The notes under the pieces were generated by a model. That model did no database searches, was not told where the DNA came from, and saw only the letters and a list, made by a program, of their open reading frames with translations. Both the position numbers and the translations under genes were made by a program. From assembly GCA_021794655.1 (NCBI GenBank), contig JAJYQJ010000150.1, forward strand, positions 1-32,764: a stretch of 32,764 nucleotides of DNA, written 5' to 3'. Numbering within the stretch: the first letter of the stretch is position 1; each line of letters begins with the position of its first letter. Origin of the DNA: Actinomycetes bacterium (GTDB taxonomy: Bacteria; Actinomycetota; Acidimicrobiia; Acidimicrobiales; RAAP-2). Shown piece after piece: positions 7,868 through 15,942 of this stretch.

Positions 7868-9185
7868 CCCCGTCGTCATCCACGACGTCGAGACGGAGCA
7901 AGTCTTCGTACGTCTCCCCCCGCACCACAAGACGCGCTTCACCGTCTCTTACGAACACGATCGGCGGTCTCGGGACCTTGTTGTAGTTCGACGCCATCGA
8001 GTAACCATACGCACCCGTCACCGGCGTGGCCAAGATATCGCCAACTACCAGGTCGTCGGGAACGTACGCCTCCGAGATCAGCGTGTCCCCGGTCTCGCAG
8101 TGCTTCCCGACGACTCGAACGGACCTCGGACGACTCGCCTCGACCTCTCGCGCGAGGAACGCCTCATACCCACTCCCGTAGAGGACCGGGCGCGGATTGT
8201 CACTCATCCCTCCGTCGACCGACACGTACGTCCGGATCCCCGGGAGGTCCTTGATCGTCCCTACCCGATACAGCGTGATCGCGGCCCTCGCTACGATCGA
8301 ACGGCCCGGTTCCGCGCTCACCCTCACCGACTCGCTAAGTCCCACCCTCTTGCACGCCGACCTCACCGCCTCGGCCCACTCTCGTTGGCTCGGCGCCGTC
8401 TCACCGTTGACGTAGGGCACTCCGAGACCGCCTCCGACGCAGAGCTCCTCCAAAGCGAACGGAACGAAGAACTCCGCGAGGATCTCGGCCGCCCTCTCGA
8501 ACGACCTCACTTCGAACACCTGGCTACCGATGTGAGCGTGTATCCCTCTCAGCTCCACTCCATCCACCCCAACGAGTCTCTCGACCGCCTCGCTCGCCGC
8601 CCCCGACGCGACCGAGAATCCGAACTTCGTGTCCTCTTGGCCGGTCCGGACGAACTCATGTGTGTGCGCCTCGACACCGGGGGTAACCCTTATCAGGACC
8701 CTCACCGGCGCCGGCAACGCGCCCGCCCGCCCGACGAGTCGCTCTACGCGATCTATCTCGTCGAACGAGTCGACGACTATGCGACCTACTCCGATCGAGA
8801 CCGCCTCGGACAGCTCCGCTTCGGACTTGTTGTTCCCGTGCATCACCAACCGTTGTGGCGGGACCCCCGCAGCCAACGCCGTGTATAGCTCCCCTCCCGT
8901 CGAGACGTCCAGGCACATCCCCTCTTCGAACGCGACCGACGCCATCGCCCGGCACAGGAACGCCTTCGTCGCGTACGCAACCCCGTCCCCCCACGCCTCC
9001 ACCGCCTCACGGCACGCCTCTCGCAAGTGCTCTTCGTCGTAGACGAACAACGGAGTCCCGAACTGCTCCACGAGCTCCAACACGTCCGACCCGCCGACCA
9101 CAAGACGCCCCCCCGCGCCGACCGACGCCGTCATCGGCAGCAGCGCGCGCTCCAGCGGGTCAGTTTTGTGAGACTCCGGTGCCAT
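7857..9185 (-). CDS. lysA: Diaminopimelate decarboxylase
   Basis: Decarboxylates meso-diaminopimelate to lysine with PLP, the last step of lysine synthesis. The 442-residue protein has the alanine-racemase-like barrel with the PLP lysine in YATKAF (about residue 74), the HIGSQ motif (GIHAHIGSQVF), the phosphate-binding GGGLGVPY, the SAEPGRSIVARA segment and the catalytic cysteine in KHCETGDTLI. I take ATG 9185 as start: the longer frame to 9230 adds 15 residues with no family character, and a TATCCT box lies 7 bases before the ATG (9193-9198), fitting a leaderless mRNA. Elsewhere in Actinobacteria lysA, hom and thrC run together; here a foreign-looking two-gene module separates lysA from hom. 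Confidence 0.95.
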   Translation of the reverse strand: MAPESHKTDPLERALLPMTASVGAGGRLVVGGSDVLELVEQFGTPLFVYDEEHLREACREAVEAWGDGVAYATKAFLCRAMASVAFEEGMCLDVSTGGELYTALAAGVPPQRLVMHGNNKSEAELSEAVSIGVGRIVVDSFDEIDRVERLVGRAGALPAPVRVLIRVTPGVEAHTHEFVRTGQEDTKFGFSVASGAASEAVERLVGVDGVELRGIHAHIGSQVFEVRSFERAAEILAEFFVPFALEELCVGGGLGVPYVNGETAPSQREWAEAVRSACKRVGLSESVRVSAEPGRSIVARAAITLYRVGTIKDLPGIRTYVSVDGGMSDNPRPVLYGSGYEAFLAREVEASRPRSVRVVGKHCETGDTLISEAYVPDDLVVGDILATPVTGAYGYSMASNYNKVPRPPIVFVRDGEARLVVRGETYEDLLRLDVVDDDGVRR

Positions 9186-9238
9186 CGAGCCAAGGATACG
9201 GCACCACCGTGCCCACCCGACAGCCCGCACCGCTCACC

Positions 9239-9341
9239 GTCTCGGCGACAGGAGGGTCTCGGTCGCAGGAGGGTCTCGGCGGCGCGGTCTCGACAGCGGC
9301 AGGGTCTCGGCGACACGGTCTCGACAGCGGCAGGGTCTCGG
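9239..9341. repeat. Cluster of seven GTCTCG repeats, including a 26-bp unit repeated exactly
   Basis: GTCTCG occurs at 9239, 9256, 9273, 9287, 9304, 9318 and 9335, at 14- or 17-base steps. The 26-bp block at 9285-9310 (CGGTCTCGACAG to GGGTCTCGG) recurs without change at 9316-9341. No open frame across it resembles a known protein. Together with the flanks it fills most of the 9186-9573 gap between lysA and the HEPN remnant; the remainder, 9342-9573, shows nothing else I can name. Confidence 0.75.
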
Positions 9342-9573
9342 TCGCGGAGCAACGAACACCCGTTTGTTATGGTGGTGTACGTGAGCAAACCCAAAGTTCG
9401 CGACCGAGCAGAGTATGCGTTCCGTATCGAAGTGCACATCCGCCGTTCATCGCGCACCGACCGGCGGAGGCGGCGAGCCAGACCAACGAACAGCGTTATC
9501 GGGTACGGGACGTGACCCCGAAACTCGCCCATCGGACCGGGTCGCCAGCGCCCATCCGGTTCGAGCTCGGGCC

Positions 9574-9890
9574 GTGAGCCCGGTTGCCTACGAGGTCCGC
9601 GACGGCAAGGCCCGATACGACGGGCGGACCTTGTCTCAGTGGGTGCCAGAGATCATGCAACGACTCGTCGGTAGATGCTTGTGGGCGACCGAGGATCTAG
9701 TCGCCGCTCGGCACAGCGCCGACGACACAGAGGTCGCTCCCAGGGTCGCATGCAGCCTGGCCCAACAGGCGGCCGAGAAGGCCATTAAGGCGATGTTGGT
9801 CTCGTCCGCCCTCGATGACGCCACTTCCCGTGACGCTGGACCGGTGGAACTGGACGTCGCTCCCGACGAACGCCGTCAGCATGGGTTACC
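9574..9890 (+). pseudogene. HEPN-domain protein remnant
   Basis: In the frame opened at GTG 9574 the segment WATEDLVAARHS, followed by VACSLAQQAAEKAIKAMLV (about residues 30-75), is the core of a HEPN domain, the RNase-like half of MNT/HEPN toxin-antitoxin modules. Beyond about 9815 the expected continuation (a THDLDRLxxLLP-type helix) appears only in another frame, as TLDRWNWTSLPTNAVS, and the gene then runs into the end of the antisense higA-like gene at 9893, so the last third is lost. The short N-terminal stretch SPVAYEVRDGKARYDG resembles the tail of an MNT nucleotidyltransferase and may be a relic of a fused or adjacent partner. No intact MNT gene is visible. Confidence 0.55.
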
Positions 9891-9892
9891 GC

Positions 9893-10216
9893 TCAGGCCG
9901 ACTTCGCGGCCTCGTCGTCCGCCCCCAGCAGCCGGGTCTTGCGGCGGCCCTCGACGATGTTCACTTCGAGCTTTGCGCCGAGTGCCTCGACGTAGTGTTC
10001 GAGTACCTCGATCGTCACGTTCTGCGAGCGTTCGATGGCGGCGACGCGTGGCTGGGAGACGCCCAGGCGCTCCGCGAGCTCACGCTGGCTTAGTCCAGCG
10101 CCTTCACGCAACGCCGTGAGCCGGCTGGCGAGAAGGAGTTCCTGTTCGATCTCGGCCACTCGTTCCTCGGCGCCTTCTGGCGCAAGGACCCGCTTTTCCC
10201 AGTCTCGTAGGCTCAT
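9893..10216 (-). CDS. HigA-like antitoxin, XRE-family HTH
   Basis: A 107-residue DNA-binding protein. The helix-turn-helix is clear at about residues 35-75 ([20 protein letters not shown] followed by QPRVAAIERSQNVTIEVLEH), with an N-terminal helical part (RDWEKRVLAPEGAEERVAEI) and a C-terminal GAKLEVNIVEGRR strand typical of antitoxins paired with HigB/Gp49-like toxins. ATG 10216 overlaps the toxin's stop (ATGA), the order being toxin first, as in higBA. The gene looks intact while its toxin is frameshifted. It would repress the operon and, with a working toxin, neutralise it. Confidence 0.85.
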   Translation of the reverse strand: MSLRDWEKRVLAPEGAEERVAEIEQELLLASRLTALREGAGLSQRELAERLGVSQPRVAAIERSQNVTIEVLEHYVEALGAKLEVNIVEGRRKTRLLGADDEAAKSA

Positions 10217-10616
10217 TGTCCCTTCCTTTCCCTTCTTCCCTTCGTCTGACCTCGCTCGGCGTTCATCCCTCCGAGATGGGCGTTGTAGCGCTCGTCCGCG
10301 ATCGGCACGTTCAGCTCGTACCACTTCGACCATGCGTTCGACTTGTCGCCCCCGACGAGCAGGATTGCCTGCCGCTTCGGATCGAACGCGAAGAGGACTC
10401 TCATCTCCGTCCGTCCTGTGGATCCGGGCCGCAGCTCCTTCATGTTCTTGTGCCGACTGCCCTTCACCGAGTCGACAAGCGGGCGACCGAGCGCCGGACC
10501 GTGGTTCGGAGGACGCGAACGGCAGCCAACAGCGCTTCGGCGTCGGCTTGATCGAGGTCGTCGACCCACCTCTCGAATGTCAGATCGAACTCGACCTCCC
10601 ACGATCGTCCCGGCAC
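10213..10616 (-). pseudogene. HigB-like toxin (Gp49/RelE superfamily), frameshifted
   Basis: The N-terminal part is in the frame from GTG 10616 (WEVEFDLTFERWVDDLDQAD, then AEALLAAVRVLR), and the rest is in the frame ending at 10213 (NHGPALGRPLVDSVKGSRHK, MKELRPGS, VLFAFDPKRQAILLVGGDKS, YELNVPIADERYNAHL). The two parts join near 10506-10508, where one missing base explains the shift; together they give the normal ~125-130 residues of a HigB-type mRNA interferase. A TATCGT box lies 6 bases before the GTG (10623-10628), within the inverted repeat CGATAA-N8-TTATCG (10618-10637), the probable autoregulatory operator. A sequencing error or programmed frameshift cannot be excluded, but the site is not a slippery homopolymer. 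Confidence 0.75.
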
Positions 10617-10617
10617 G

Positions 10618-10637
10618 CGATAACGATACCATTATCG
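10618..10637 (-). promoter_or_regulatory. Operator-like inverted repeat upstream of the higBA-type pair
   Basis: CGATAA (10618-10623) and TTATCG (10632-10637) form an inverted repeat with an 8-base centre, directly before the toxin's GTG (10616). It overlaps a TATCGT -10 candidate on the minus strand (10623-10628). The position fits autoregulation by the HigA-like protein. Confidence 0.5.
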
Positions 10638-11003
10638 ACTCCCAGCGCGGAACATCGTTGGCACTTGCCACGGTCTCTCACTGGTAGTGCTCGGTACCGT
10701 ATCGCCAACGTGGGCCAGTTCTAACGGCGGGAGCGCTGGGAGAACGATGCGAAAGTGGCCCACGATCGGGCGAATAGACCCCGTAGGTTGCCCCGGCGCC
10801 TCAGGTGCGTTACTATGGTGTCAATCCAATAGCGCCTCGAAGCGGAAGCTGCGACTCGATCCGGAGATCCAGATAACGTTGTCGTAGCGGATGGACGTGG
10901 GGGTGGTTCGGTGGACCGCTGATACCTATCCCAACTTCCCGTTTTTCCCGAAGAGCGCGGTGCACGTGCATACGCGAGTCATTTCACAAGATTGAGGAGG
11001 CCG
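10638..11003 (+). promoter_or_regulatory. Intergenic region and leader of rho, with candidate promoter at 10788-10816
   Basis: About 370 bases without a convincing gene. The best promoter candidate is TTGCCC (10788-10793), a 17-base spacer and TACTAT (10811-10816), which would give a leader of about 180 bases before rho. Long leaders are common for rho genes, which limit their own expression by early termination; I see no clear hairpin-plus-T-run here. The ribosome site GAGGAGG lies at 10994-11000. A 66-codon frame at 10687-10887 has no family features and I do not regard it as a gene. Confidence 0.4.
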
Positions 11004-12728
11004 ATGACTGCCGAACAGCAGCTCGAACGGTCGGTGCTCGAAAGCAAGGAGCGAGACGAGCTCCACGCGATAGCCCAGGCGATGGCCATAAAGACCAACA
11101 CCCGGACGAAGAAGGCCGACATTATTGACCAGATCCTGAGTGCGACCGGAGTTGACGTCTCTTCAAATCCACCGTCTCGAAACGGAACTTCGGCAACCGC
11201 CGTCGAAGCTAGCTCGAACGGATCCGAACCCGCCGGCGAGAGTTCGTCGAAGAACCCGGTCGCCGCCTCGCAGACCGACGCCGACGAATCCGGCGGCCCG
11301 CCGGAGAGCATCGAGGATCGAGGAAGCTCATCAGAGCTCTCGGATCAACGCGGACTCGACGGTGAAGCAGACGCCGAATCGCCCAGAACCCCCCAGCGTC
11401 GGGGGAACACTTCGAACGGTCCTCGCGGCGGGAACCAGGCGGGATCCCAGGGGAACGTCGAAGCCGGCAACCGACGAGGTGGTCGGCGTCGGAGAGGGAG
11501 AGAACGCTCTTCGGGCGCTCAAGGCGGTCAAGGTGGTCAAGGTGGAGAGCTCCAGGGGGGAGCGAATCAAGACGCCGCTTACCAAGGTGAACTCGTCGAC
11601 GTCAAAGGACTCTTGGACCTACGCGACGAGGGGTACGGCTTCTTGCGCTGCGACGGGTACCTACCTTCCAGCAAGGACGTCTACGTCTCGATCAGCCAGG
11701 CGCGCCGCTTCGCTCTTCGAAAGGGGGACTACATCGAAGGCGCCTGCCGGCCGGCTTCTAACAACGAGAAGTACCCCGCCCTACTGAGAATCGACGCGAT
11801 ATGTGGGATGACCCCCGACGAAGCGCGGGCCCGCCCGCGTTTCGAAGACCTCACCCCGCTCTTCCCCGACTCGCGGCTCAATCTGGAGATGCCCGGCTCA
11901 AAGGACAACGTCACCGCTCGGATCGTCGATCTCCTCTCGCCGATCGGGAAGGGGCAACGTGGCCTGATCGTCTCTCCGCCGAAGGCCGGGAAGACGACCG
12001 TGATGAAGCAGATAGCCCACTCGATCGAAGCAAACAATCCAGACGTCCACCTCATCGTCCTCCTCGTCGACGAGCGCCCCGAAGAGGTGACCGATATGCG
12101 AAGGTCAGTACAGGGCGAGGTCGTCGCGTCAACCTTCGATCGCCCCTCCGACGAGCACACCGCCGTCGCCGAACTCGCGATCGAGCGCGCGAAGCGGCTC
12201 GTCGAAGGCGGGACCGACGTCGTGATCATCTTGGACGGGATCACGCGGCTCGCACGAGCGTACAACCTCGCAGCTCCCGCGACCGGGCGGATCATGTCCG
12301 GAGGTGTCGACTCCGGCGCCCTCTATCCACCGAAGAAGTTCTTCGGCGCCGCACGAAACATCGAGGAGGGCGGATCACTCACCATCTTGGCCACCGCACT
12401 CGTCGAGACCGGTTCGAAGATGGACGAGGTCATCTTCGAGGAGTTCAAGGGGACCGGCAACATGGAGCTTCGCCTCGACCGGCGGCTCGCCGAACGGCGC
12501 CTCTACCCCTCGATAGACGTCAACGCGAGTTCGACGCGACACGAAGAGCTCTTGTTCGACCGTGGGCAGCTCCAACAGGTCTGGAAGCTCCGCCGCGTTC
12601 TCAACGCGCTCGCCAACGACGGCAACACCGCGTCGGGGCTCGAGTTATTGATGGACAAGATCCGTGCGACCGCCAGCAACGACGAGTTCTTGGCCGAGAT
12701 CGCCAAGGGACAGACGCCCAACGGTTGA
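11004..12728 (+). CDS. rho: Transcription termination factor Rho
   Basis: Hexameric RNA helicase/translocase that ends transcription of untranslated RNA. The 574 residues hold the Rho N-terminal helical domain (about 8-50, [20 protein letters not shown]), a long low-complexity insertion (about 51-190, Ser/Glu-rich then Gly/Arg-rich with GGQGGQGG), the RNA-binding cold-shock-like domain (about 195-270, [20 protein letters not shown]) and the RecA-type ATPase with Walker A PPKAGKTT (325-332), the Walker B region [16 protein letters not shown] and the Q-loop/R-loop segment near [15 protein letters not shown]. The insertion is typical of actinobacterial Rho. I chose ATG 11004 because GAGGAGG precedes it by 3 bases; the in-frame TTG 10992 would put that ribosome site inside the gene. 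Confidence 0.97.
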   Translation: MTAEQQLERSVLESKERDELHAIAQAMAIKTNTRTKKADIIDQILSATGVDVSSNPPSRNGTSATAVEASSNGSEPAGESSSKNPVAASQTDADESGGPPESIEDRGSSSELSDQRGLDGEADAESPRTPQRRGNTSNGPRGGNQAGSQGNVEAGNRRGGRRRRGRERSSGAQGGQGGQGGELQGGANQDAAYQGELVDVKGLLDLRDEGYGFLRCDGYLPSSKDVYVSISQARRFALRKGDYIEGACRPASNNEKYPALLRIDAICGMTPDEARARPRFEDLTPLFPDSRLNLEMPGSKDNVTARIVDLLSPIGKGQRGLIVSPPKAGKTTVMKQIAHSIEANNPDVHLIVLLVDERPEEVTDMRRSVQGEVVASTFDRPSDEHTAVAELAIERAKRLVEGGTDVVIILDGITRLARAYNLAAPATGRIMSGGVDSGALYPPKKFFGAARNIEEGGSLTILATALVETGSKMDEVIFEEFKGTGNMELRLDRRLAERRLYPSIDVNASSTRHEELLFDRGQLQQVWKLRRVLNALANDGNTASGLELLMDKIRATASNDEFLAEIAKGQTPNG

Positions 12729-12824
12729 GCGACTAGCGGCTGAGTTAACGAACGCTCGCCGCGGCAAGTCCGTTATGCGGGGGGAGAGGAGTCTTGGCCC
12801 ATCGCCTCTGCCTATCGAGAAATT

Positions 12825-12871
12825 AACCGTACGGTTTTTAGCGTATTAGAGACAAAAACCGTACGGTTTTT
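12825..12871. repeat. Two copies of the palindrome ACCGTACGGT forming a large inverted repeat (terminator and/or operator)
   Basis: AACCGTACGGTT (12825-12836) and the perfect 18-bp palindrome AAAAACCGTACGGTTTTT (12854-12871) share the 14-base direct repeat ACCGTACGGTTTTT, start-to-start 32 bases apart (about three helical turns). The two can also pair with each other: CCGTACGGTTTTT (12827-12839) against AAAAACCGTACGG (12854-12866) makes a 13-bp stem with a 14-base loop followed by TTTTT, which is the form of an intrinsic terminator about 100 bases after rho. The second copy covers the -35 position of the TATAAT box at 12877-12882, which suits an operator for the ATPase gene. Confidence 0.75.
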
Positions 12872-12876
12872 GATAC

Positions 12877-12882
12877 TATAAT
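12877..12882 (+). promoter_or_regulatory. -10 box of the AAA/DUF4143 ATPase gene
   Basis: A perfect TATAAT. There is no recognisable -35 hexamer at the right distance; the AAAAACC palindrome arm sits there instead. Transcription should begin near 12889-12892, which makes ATG 12892 the first usable start and excludes ATG 12886. Confidence 0.6.
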
Positions 12883-12891
12883 GAGATGGCA

Positions 12892-14376
12892 ATGAATGAG
12901 GGACAGGTCGGCGTTGCGGTGCGGCGCGATAGCCCCTGGTGGAGGAGCCCAGCTTGGGCGGACTCTGACCGAGACCTGCGAGACGTAAGATCCTCAGGCA
13001 TCAGCTATGACCCACGGCCGTTGGCCGGGATCGTCCCCGGGGGACTCTATCTACTCTACGGCCCACGGCGTGTCGGTAAGACCGTTTCGGTAAAGAGGGC
13101 CATAGAAGAACTCCTCGCGACGGGTATAGACCCATTGCAGATCGCCCGAGTTAGCGTCGACGGGTGGCAATCCAACCGGCTCGGAACGCTATACGAATAC
13201 GTAGTTCGTGTGCTCACGAGTTCGATCGGAAATAAGCACCGCTACTGGTTCATCGACGAGATCACCGCGTCAACCGGCGAGTGGTGGTCCGTCGTAAAGA
13301 ACCTGCGAGACAACACAGCATTCGGCGATGACTGCATAGTGCTCACCGGCTCGTCAAATGCTGGCCTCGACGAGGCTATCAAGGCGTTCGCTGGCCGACG
13401 AGGAACCGCCGTCTATCCCGACCGGACTCTACTGCCGATGGACTTCGGGGACTTTTGTACAAGCGTCGGCGCAGACCTTCCTCAAATCGACGGTCTGCGC
13501 GCCGACGAACTTCTCTCGAGGCGAGCAGAGGCCACCTGGCTTGATCTAGCGCGCTACACCGATGACCTCGTAGCGGCCTGGCAGGCCTATCTCGAGGTAG
13601 GCGGATACCCAAACGCGGTCGCCGACTGGCGGCGGTCCAACCGGGTGGAGGTTTCTACAACACAGGCGCTTTGGGACGTCGTGCGTGGTGAGGCCCTCAC
13701 CACAGCGATGAACGAAGCTGTCCTGGGAGCGGTCCTCGGCGGTATCTCATCGAGGCTTACGAGTTTGGTGAACCAGGCTCGCTTCGCTGAAGATACAGGA
13801 GTCACCAGAGGGACCCTATCCACGCGCATCGACGCGCTTATTGGCGCGTTCCTCGCCTGGAGTTGCCCGCGTGCCACCTCTTCGGGGGCACCCGACTATG
13901 CCAGACAACGCAAGCTGTACTTCCTCGATCCGCTCGTTGCCCAACTTCCCCACCTCATCTACGGCCACGAATCACCCGATATCACCCGATTAAACGAACA
14001 ACAGCTCGGTGTCGCCTTGCTCGCCTGGAACGAGCGGGTGCAACCAGGATCAATACGTTCAGCCCAGTGGGTTACCCATCACCGCGGCACCAAAGGTAGC
14101 GAAATCGACTTCGCCGGCATTTGCGCGGACTCACGCCAACGCTCGACGCCGATCGAGGCGAAATACGTTTCTGACGCGTGGCGCCAAGACGCCCTCAGCA
14201 TCGCGAATTCCACACTGAGACACGGCATCGTCGCTACCCGCGACATCCTCGAGGTTTCTGACGCAAACGCGGTCTGGGCGGTTCCGGCCTCTTTTGTCGC
14301 GTATGCCCTGAGCTCCTACTCCAAGGCCACCTTGAACAGTCGATCGCGTGAACCGGCGGTGCCTGTAGTAGGTTAG
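12892..14376 (+). CDS. AAA-family ATPase with DUF4143 / PD-(D/E)XK-like C-terminal domain
   Basis: About 494 residues. The N-terminal ATPase domain shows a Walker A GPRRVGKT (about residues 57-64), a Walker B YWFIDEI (about 118-124) and a sensor-like VLTGSSN segment, as in the AAA_14 group. The C-terminal third (DUF4143 in this group) ends with a nuclease-like set GSEIDFAGI and TPIEAKYVSDAW, giving the Glu/Asp...Glu-x-Lys pattern of PD-(D/E)XK folds. Such proteins are widespread, often horizontally transferred, and their cellular role is not settled. The ATG at 12886 lies only three bases after TATAAT, so I prefer 12892. It stands alone between rho and rpmE, genes that are normally adjacent, so it looks inserted. 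Confidence 0.85.
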   Translation: MNEGQVGVAVRRDSPWWRSPAWADSDRDLRDVRSSGISYDPRPLAGIVPGGLYLLYGPRRVGKTVSVKRAIEELLATGIDPLQIARVSVDGWQSNRLGTLYEYVVRVLTSSIGNKHRYWFIDEITASTGEWWSVVKNLRDNTAFGDDCIVLTGSSNAGLDEAIKAFAGRRGTAVYPDRTLLPMDFGDFCTSVGADLPQIDGLRADELLSRRAEATWLDLARYTDDLVAAWQAYLEVGGYPNAVADWRRSNRVEVSTTQALWDVVRGEALTTAMNEAVLGAVLGGISSRLTSLVNQARFAEDTGVTRGTLSTRIDALIGAFLAWSCPRATSSGAPDYARQRKLYFLDPLVAQLPHLIYGHESPDITRLNEQQLGVALLAWNERVQPGSIRSAQWVTHHRGTKGSEIDFAGICADSRQRSTPIEAKYVSDAWRQDALSIANSTLRHGIVATRDILEVSDANAVWAVPASFVAYALSSYSKATLNSRSREPAVPVVG

Positions 14377-14414
14377 CTCGTAGATGGTCTAGAATGACCT
14401 GAACTATCTACTAC
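14365..14414. repeat. Nested inverted repeats before rpmE
   Basis: GTAGTAG (14365-14371) is mirrored by CTACTAC (14408-14414), and inside it GTAGAT (about 14380-14385) by ATCTAC. The outer left arm includes the last codons of the ATPase gene. A TAGAAT -10 candidate lies at 14390-14395 in the centre. It could be the rpmE promoter with an operator, or a weak terminator; there is no T-run. Confidence 0.4.
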
Positions 14415-14476
14415 TTGTCTATGTTCCTGCCGTTGAATCCCGGCGAACGCCCCAGACGACATAAGGGAGTTTTGCA

Positions 14477-14728
14477 ATGAAGCCCGATATCCACCCCGCA
14501 TACGTCGAGGCCCAGGTGAGGTGCTCGTGTGGCAACACGTTCTCAACTCACTCCACCAAGGCCGACCTACACGTCGAGTTGTGCAACGAGTGTCACCCAT
14601 TCTTCACCGGCAAGCAGAAGTTGGTCGACTCCGGCGGGCGAGTCGAGAGGTTCCAACGCCGCTACGGCAAGCGAACCGCGAAGCGCAAGACGACAGACGC
14701 GGACACGGCGTCCAACGCCAGCTCCTGA
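14477..14728 (+). CDS. rpmE: 50S ribosomal protein L31 (zinc-binding, C+ type)
   Basis: A component of the large ribosomal subunit that bridges to the small subunit. The 83 residues carry RCSCGNTF and [20 protein letters not shown], giving the CxC...CxxC cysteines of the zinc-containing form, followed by the [10 protein letters not shown] segment. The C-terminal tail is Thr/Ser-rich and a little longer than usual. A GGGAG ribosome site lies about 9 bases before ATG 14477. rpmE normally follows rho directly in this gene order. Confidence 0.96.
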   Translation: MKPDIHPAYVEAQVRCSCGNTFSTHSTKADLHVELCNECHPFFTGKQKLVDSGGRVERFQRRYGKRTAKRKTTDADTASNASS

Positions 14729-14862
14729 CCGAACTCACTCTTGAGCGACGGTGAGCGGACTCCTCTGACAGAACCGGGGGTCGAGCGATCTCGATTTCGT
14801 TGCGACGGTCCTTCTTCTCCCTGCCGGGACTCCGTTGCGCGACGGCCGTATAGCCTTTAATA

Positions 14863-15942
14863 ATGCTCAGCGACCGCATGTCCTCGATCGAGGAGGAATT
14901 CGACGCCGTTAGGGCTGCGCTCTCTGATCCCTCGGTCTCCTCGGACCCCGCGCGCCTAAGGGACCTCTCACGGCGCCATAAAGAGCTCGACGAGATAGTG
15001 TCGACTTGGCGGCGTCTCGGACAAGCCCGCTCTGACTTCGACACCGCGCGAGAGATGATTGCGGAAGCCTCCGGCGATGATCGTGAGCTATTGCATGCAG
15101 AAATCGAGTCGGCCGAAGCCGATATCGAATCACTCGAGGCTCGCCTGAACACCCTCCTCATCCCAAAGGACCCCAACGACGGCCGCAACGTAATCGTCGA
15201 GATCAGAGGCGCCGAGGGTGGCGAAGAAGCGAACCTGTTCGCCCGCGATCTATTTGACATGTACAGCCATTACGCCGCCGCGAGGGGCTGGAAGCTCGAC
15301 GTCCTCTCGGAGAGTCCCTCGGAACGTGACGGACTGAACGAAGTCGTCTTCATGGTGAAAGGTGAAGACGCCTGGACGCGCTTGGAACATGAAGCCGGGC
15401 CACATCGCGTACAGAGAGTTCCCGTCACCGAGGCAAAGGGGAGGGTCCACACTTCCGCGGCAACCGTAACCGTCCTCCCCGAAGCCGACGAGGTGGACGT
15501 ATCGATCGACCCCGGTGACTTGAAGATCGACGTCTATCGCTCCACCGGGCCAGGTGGTCAGTCGGTCAACACGACCGACTCCGCCGTACGAATAACTCAC
15601 TTGCCGACCGGGATAGTCGTTGCGATGCAAGACGAGAAAAGCCAGATCCAGAACAGGGCAAAGGCGATGGTCGTCCTCAGGGCAAGGTTGTTGAAAGCAG
15701 AACAGGACCGCCAGGCACAAGAACTCGCGCAACAGAGACGAAGCCAAGTCGGAGGGGGTGGGAGGTCCGAGAAAGTCCGAACGTATAACTACAAGGAAAA
15801 CCGCGTAACCGACCACAGAGTCAACCTGACACTCCACAAGCTCGATCAGGTCCTCGCCGGTGACCTCGACATGCTCGTCGACGCGCTCGTCGCCGACAAG
15901 CGCACCCGGCAACTCGCCGGTGACCATGAACTTAAATCTTGA
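14863..15942 (+). CDS. prfA: Peptide chain release factor 1
   Basis: Recognises UAA and UAG in the ribosomal A site and releases the finished peptide. The 359 residues include the codon-reading PxT tripeptide as PVT (187-189, within HRVQRVPVTEAKGRVHTSAA) and the GGQ motif (231-233, STGPGGQSVNTTDS) that enters the peptidyl-transferase centre. Length is normal for RF1, and the PxT tripeptide excludes RF2 (SPF). ATG 14863 has no ribosome site; a second ATG five codons on (14878) is possible. It overlaps prmC, whose product methylates the GGQ glutamine. Confidence 0.96.
   Translation: MLSDRMSSIEEEFDAVRAALSDPSVSSDPARLRDLSRRHKELDEIVSTWRRLGQARSDFDTAREMIAEASGDDRELLHAEIESAEADIESLEARLNTLLIPKDPNDGRNVIVEIRGAEGGEEANLFARDLFDMYSHYAAARGWKLDVLSESPSERDGLNEVVFMVKGEDAWTRLEHEAGPHRVQRVPVTEAKGRVHTSAATVTVLPEADEVDVSIDPGDLKIDVYRSTGPGGQSVNTTDSAVRITHLPTGIVVAMQDEKSQIQNRAKAMVVLRARLLKAEQDRQAQELAQQRRSQVGGGGRSEKVRTYNYKENRVTDHRVNLTLHKLDQVLAGDLDMLVDALVADKRTRQLAGDHELKS

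Noticed and set aside
7836-8888. Plus-strand open frame of 350 codons
   Set aside because: Antisense to lysA and without family features.
9239-9341. Possible CRISPR array
   Set aside because: Repeat unit is only 6-8 bases with spacers of about 8-11 bases that are themselves similar; no cas genes in the window.
10506-10508. Programmed frameshift in the HigB-like toxin
   Set aside because: No slippery heptamer or homopolymer at the joint and no following stem-loop; simple deletion is the plainer reading.
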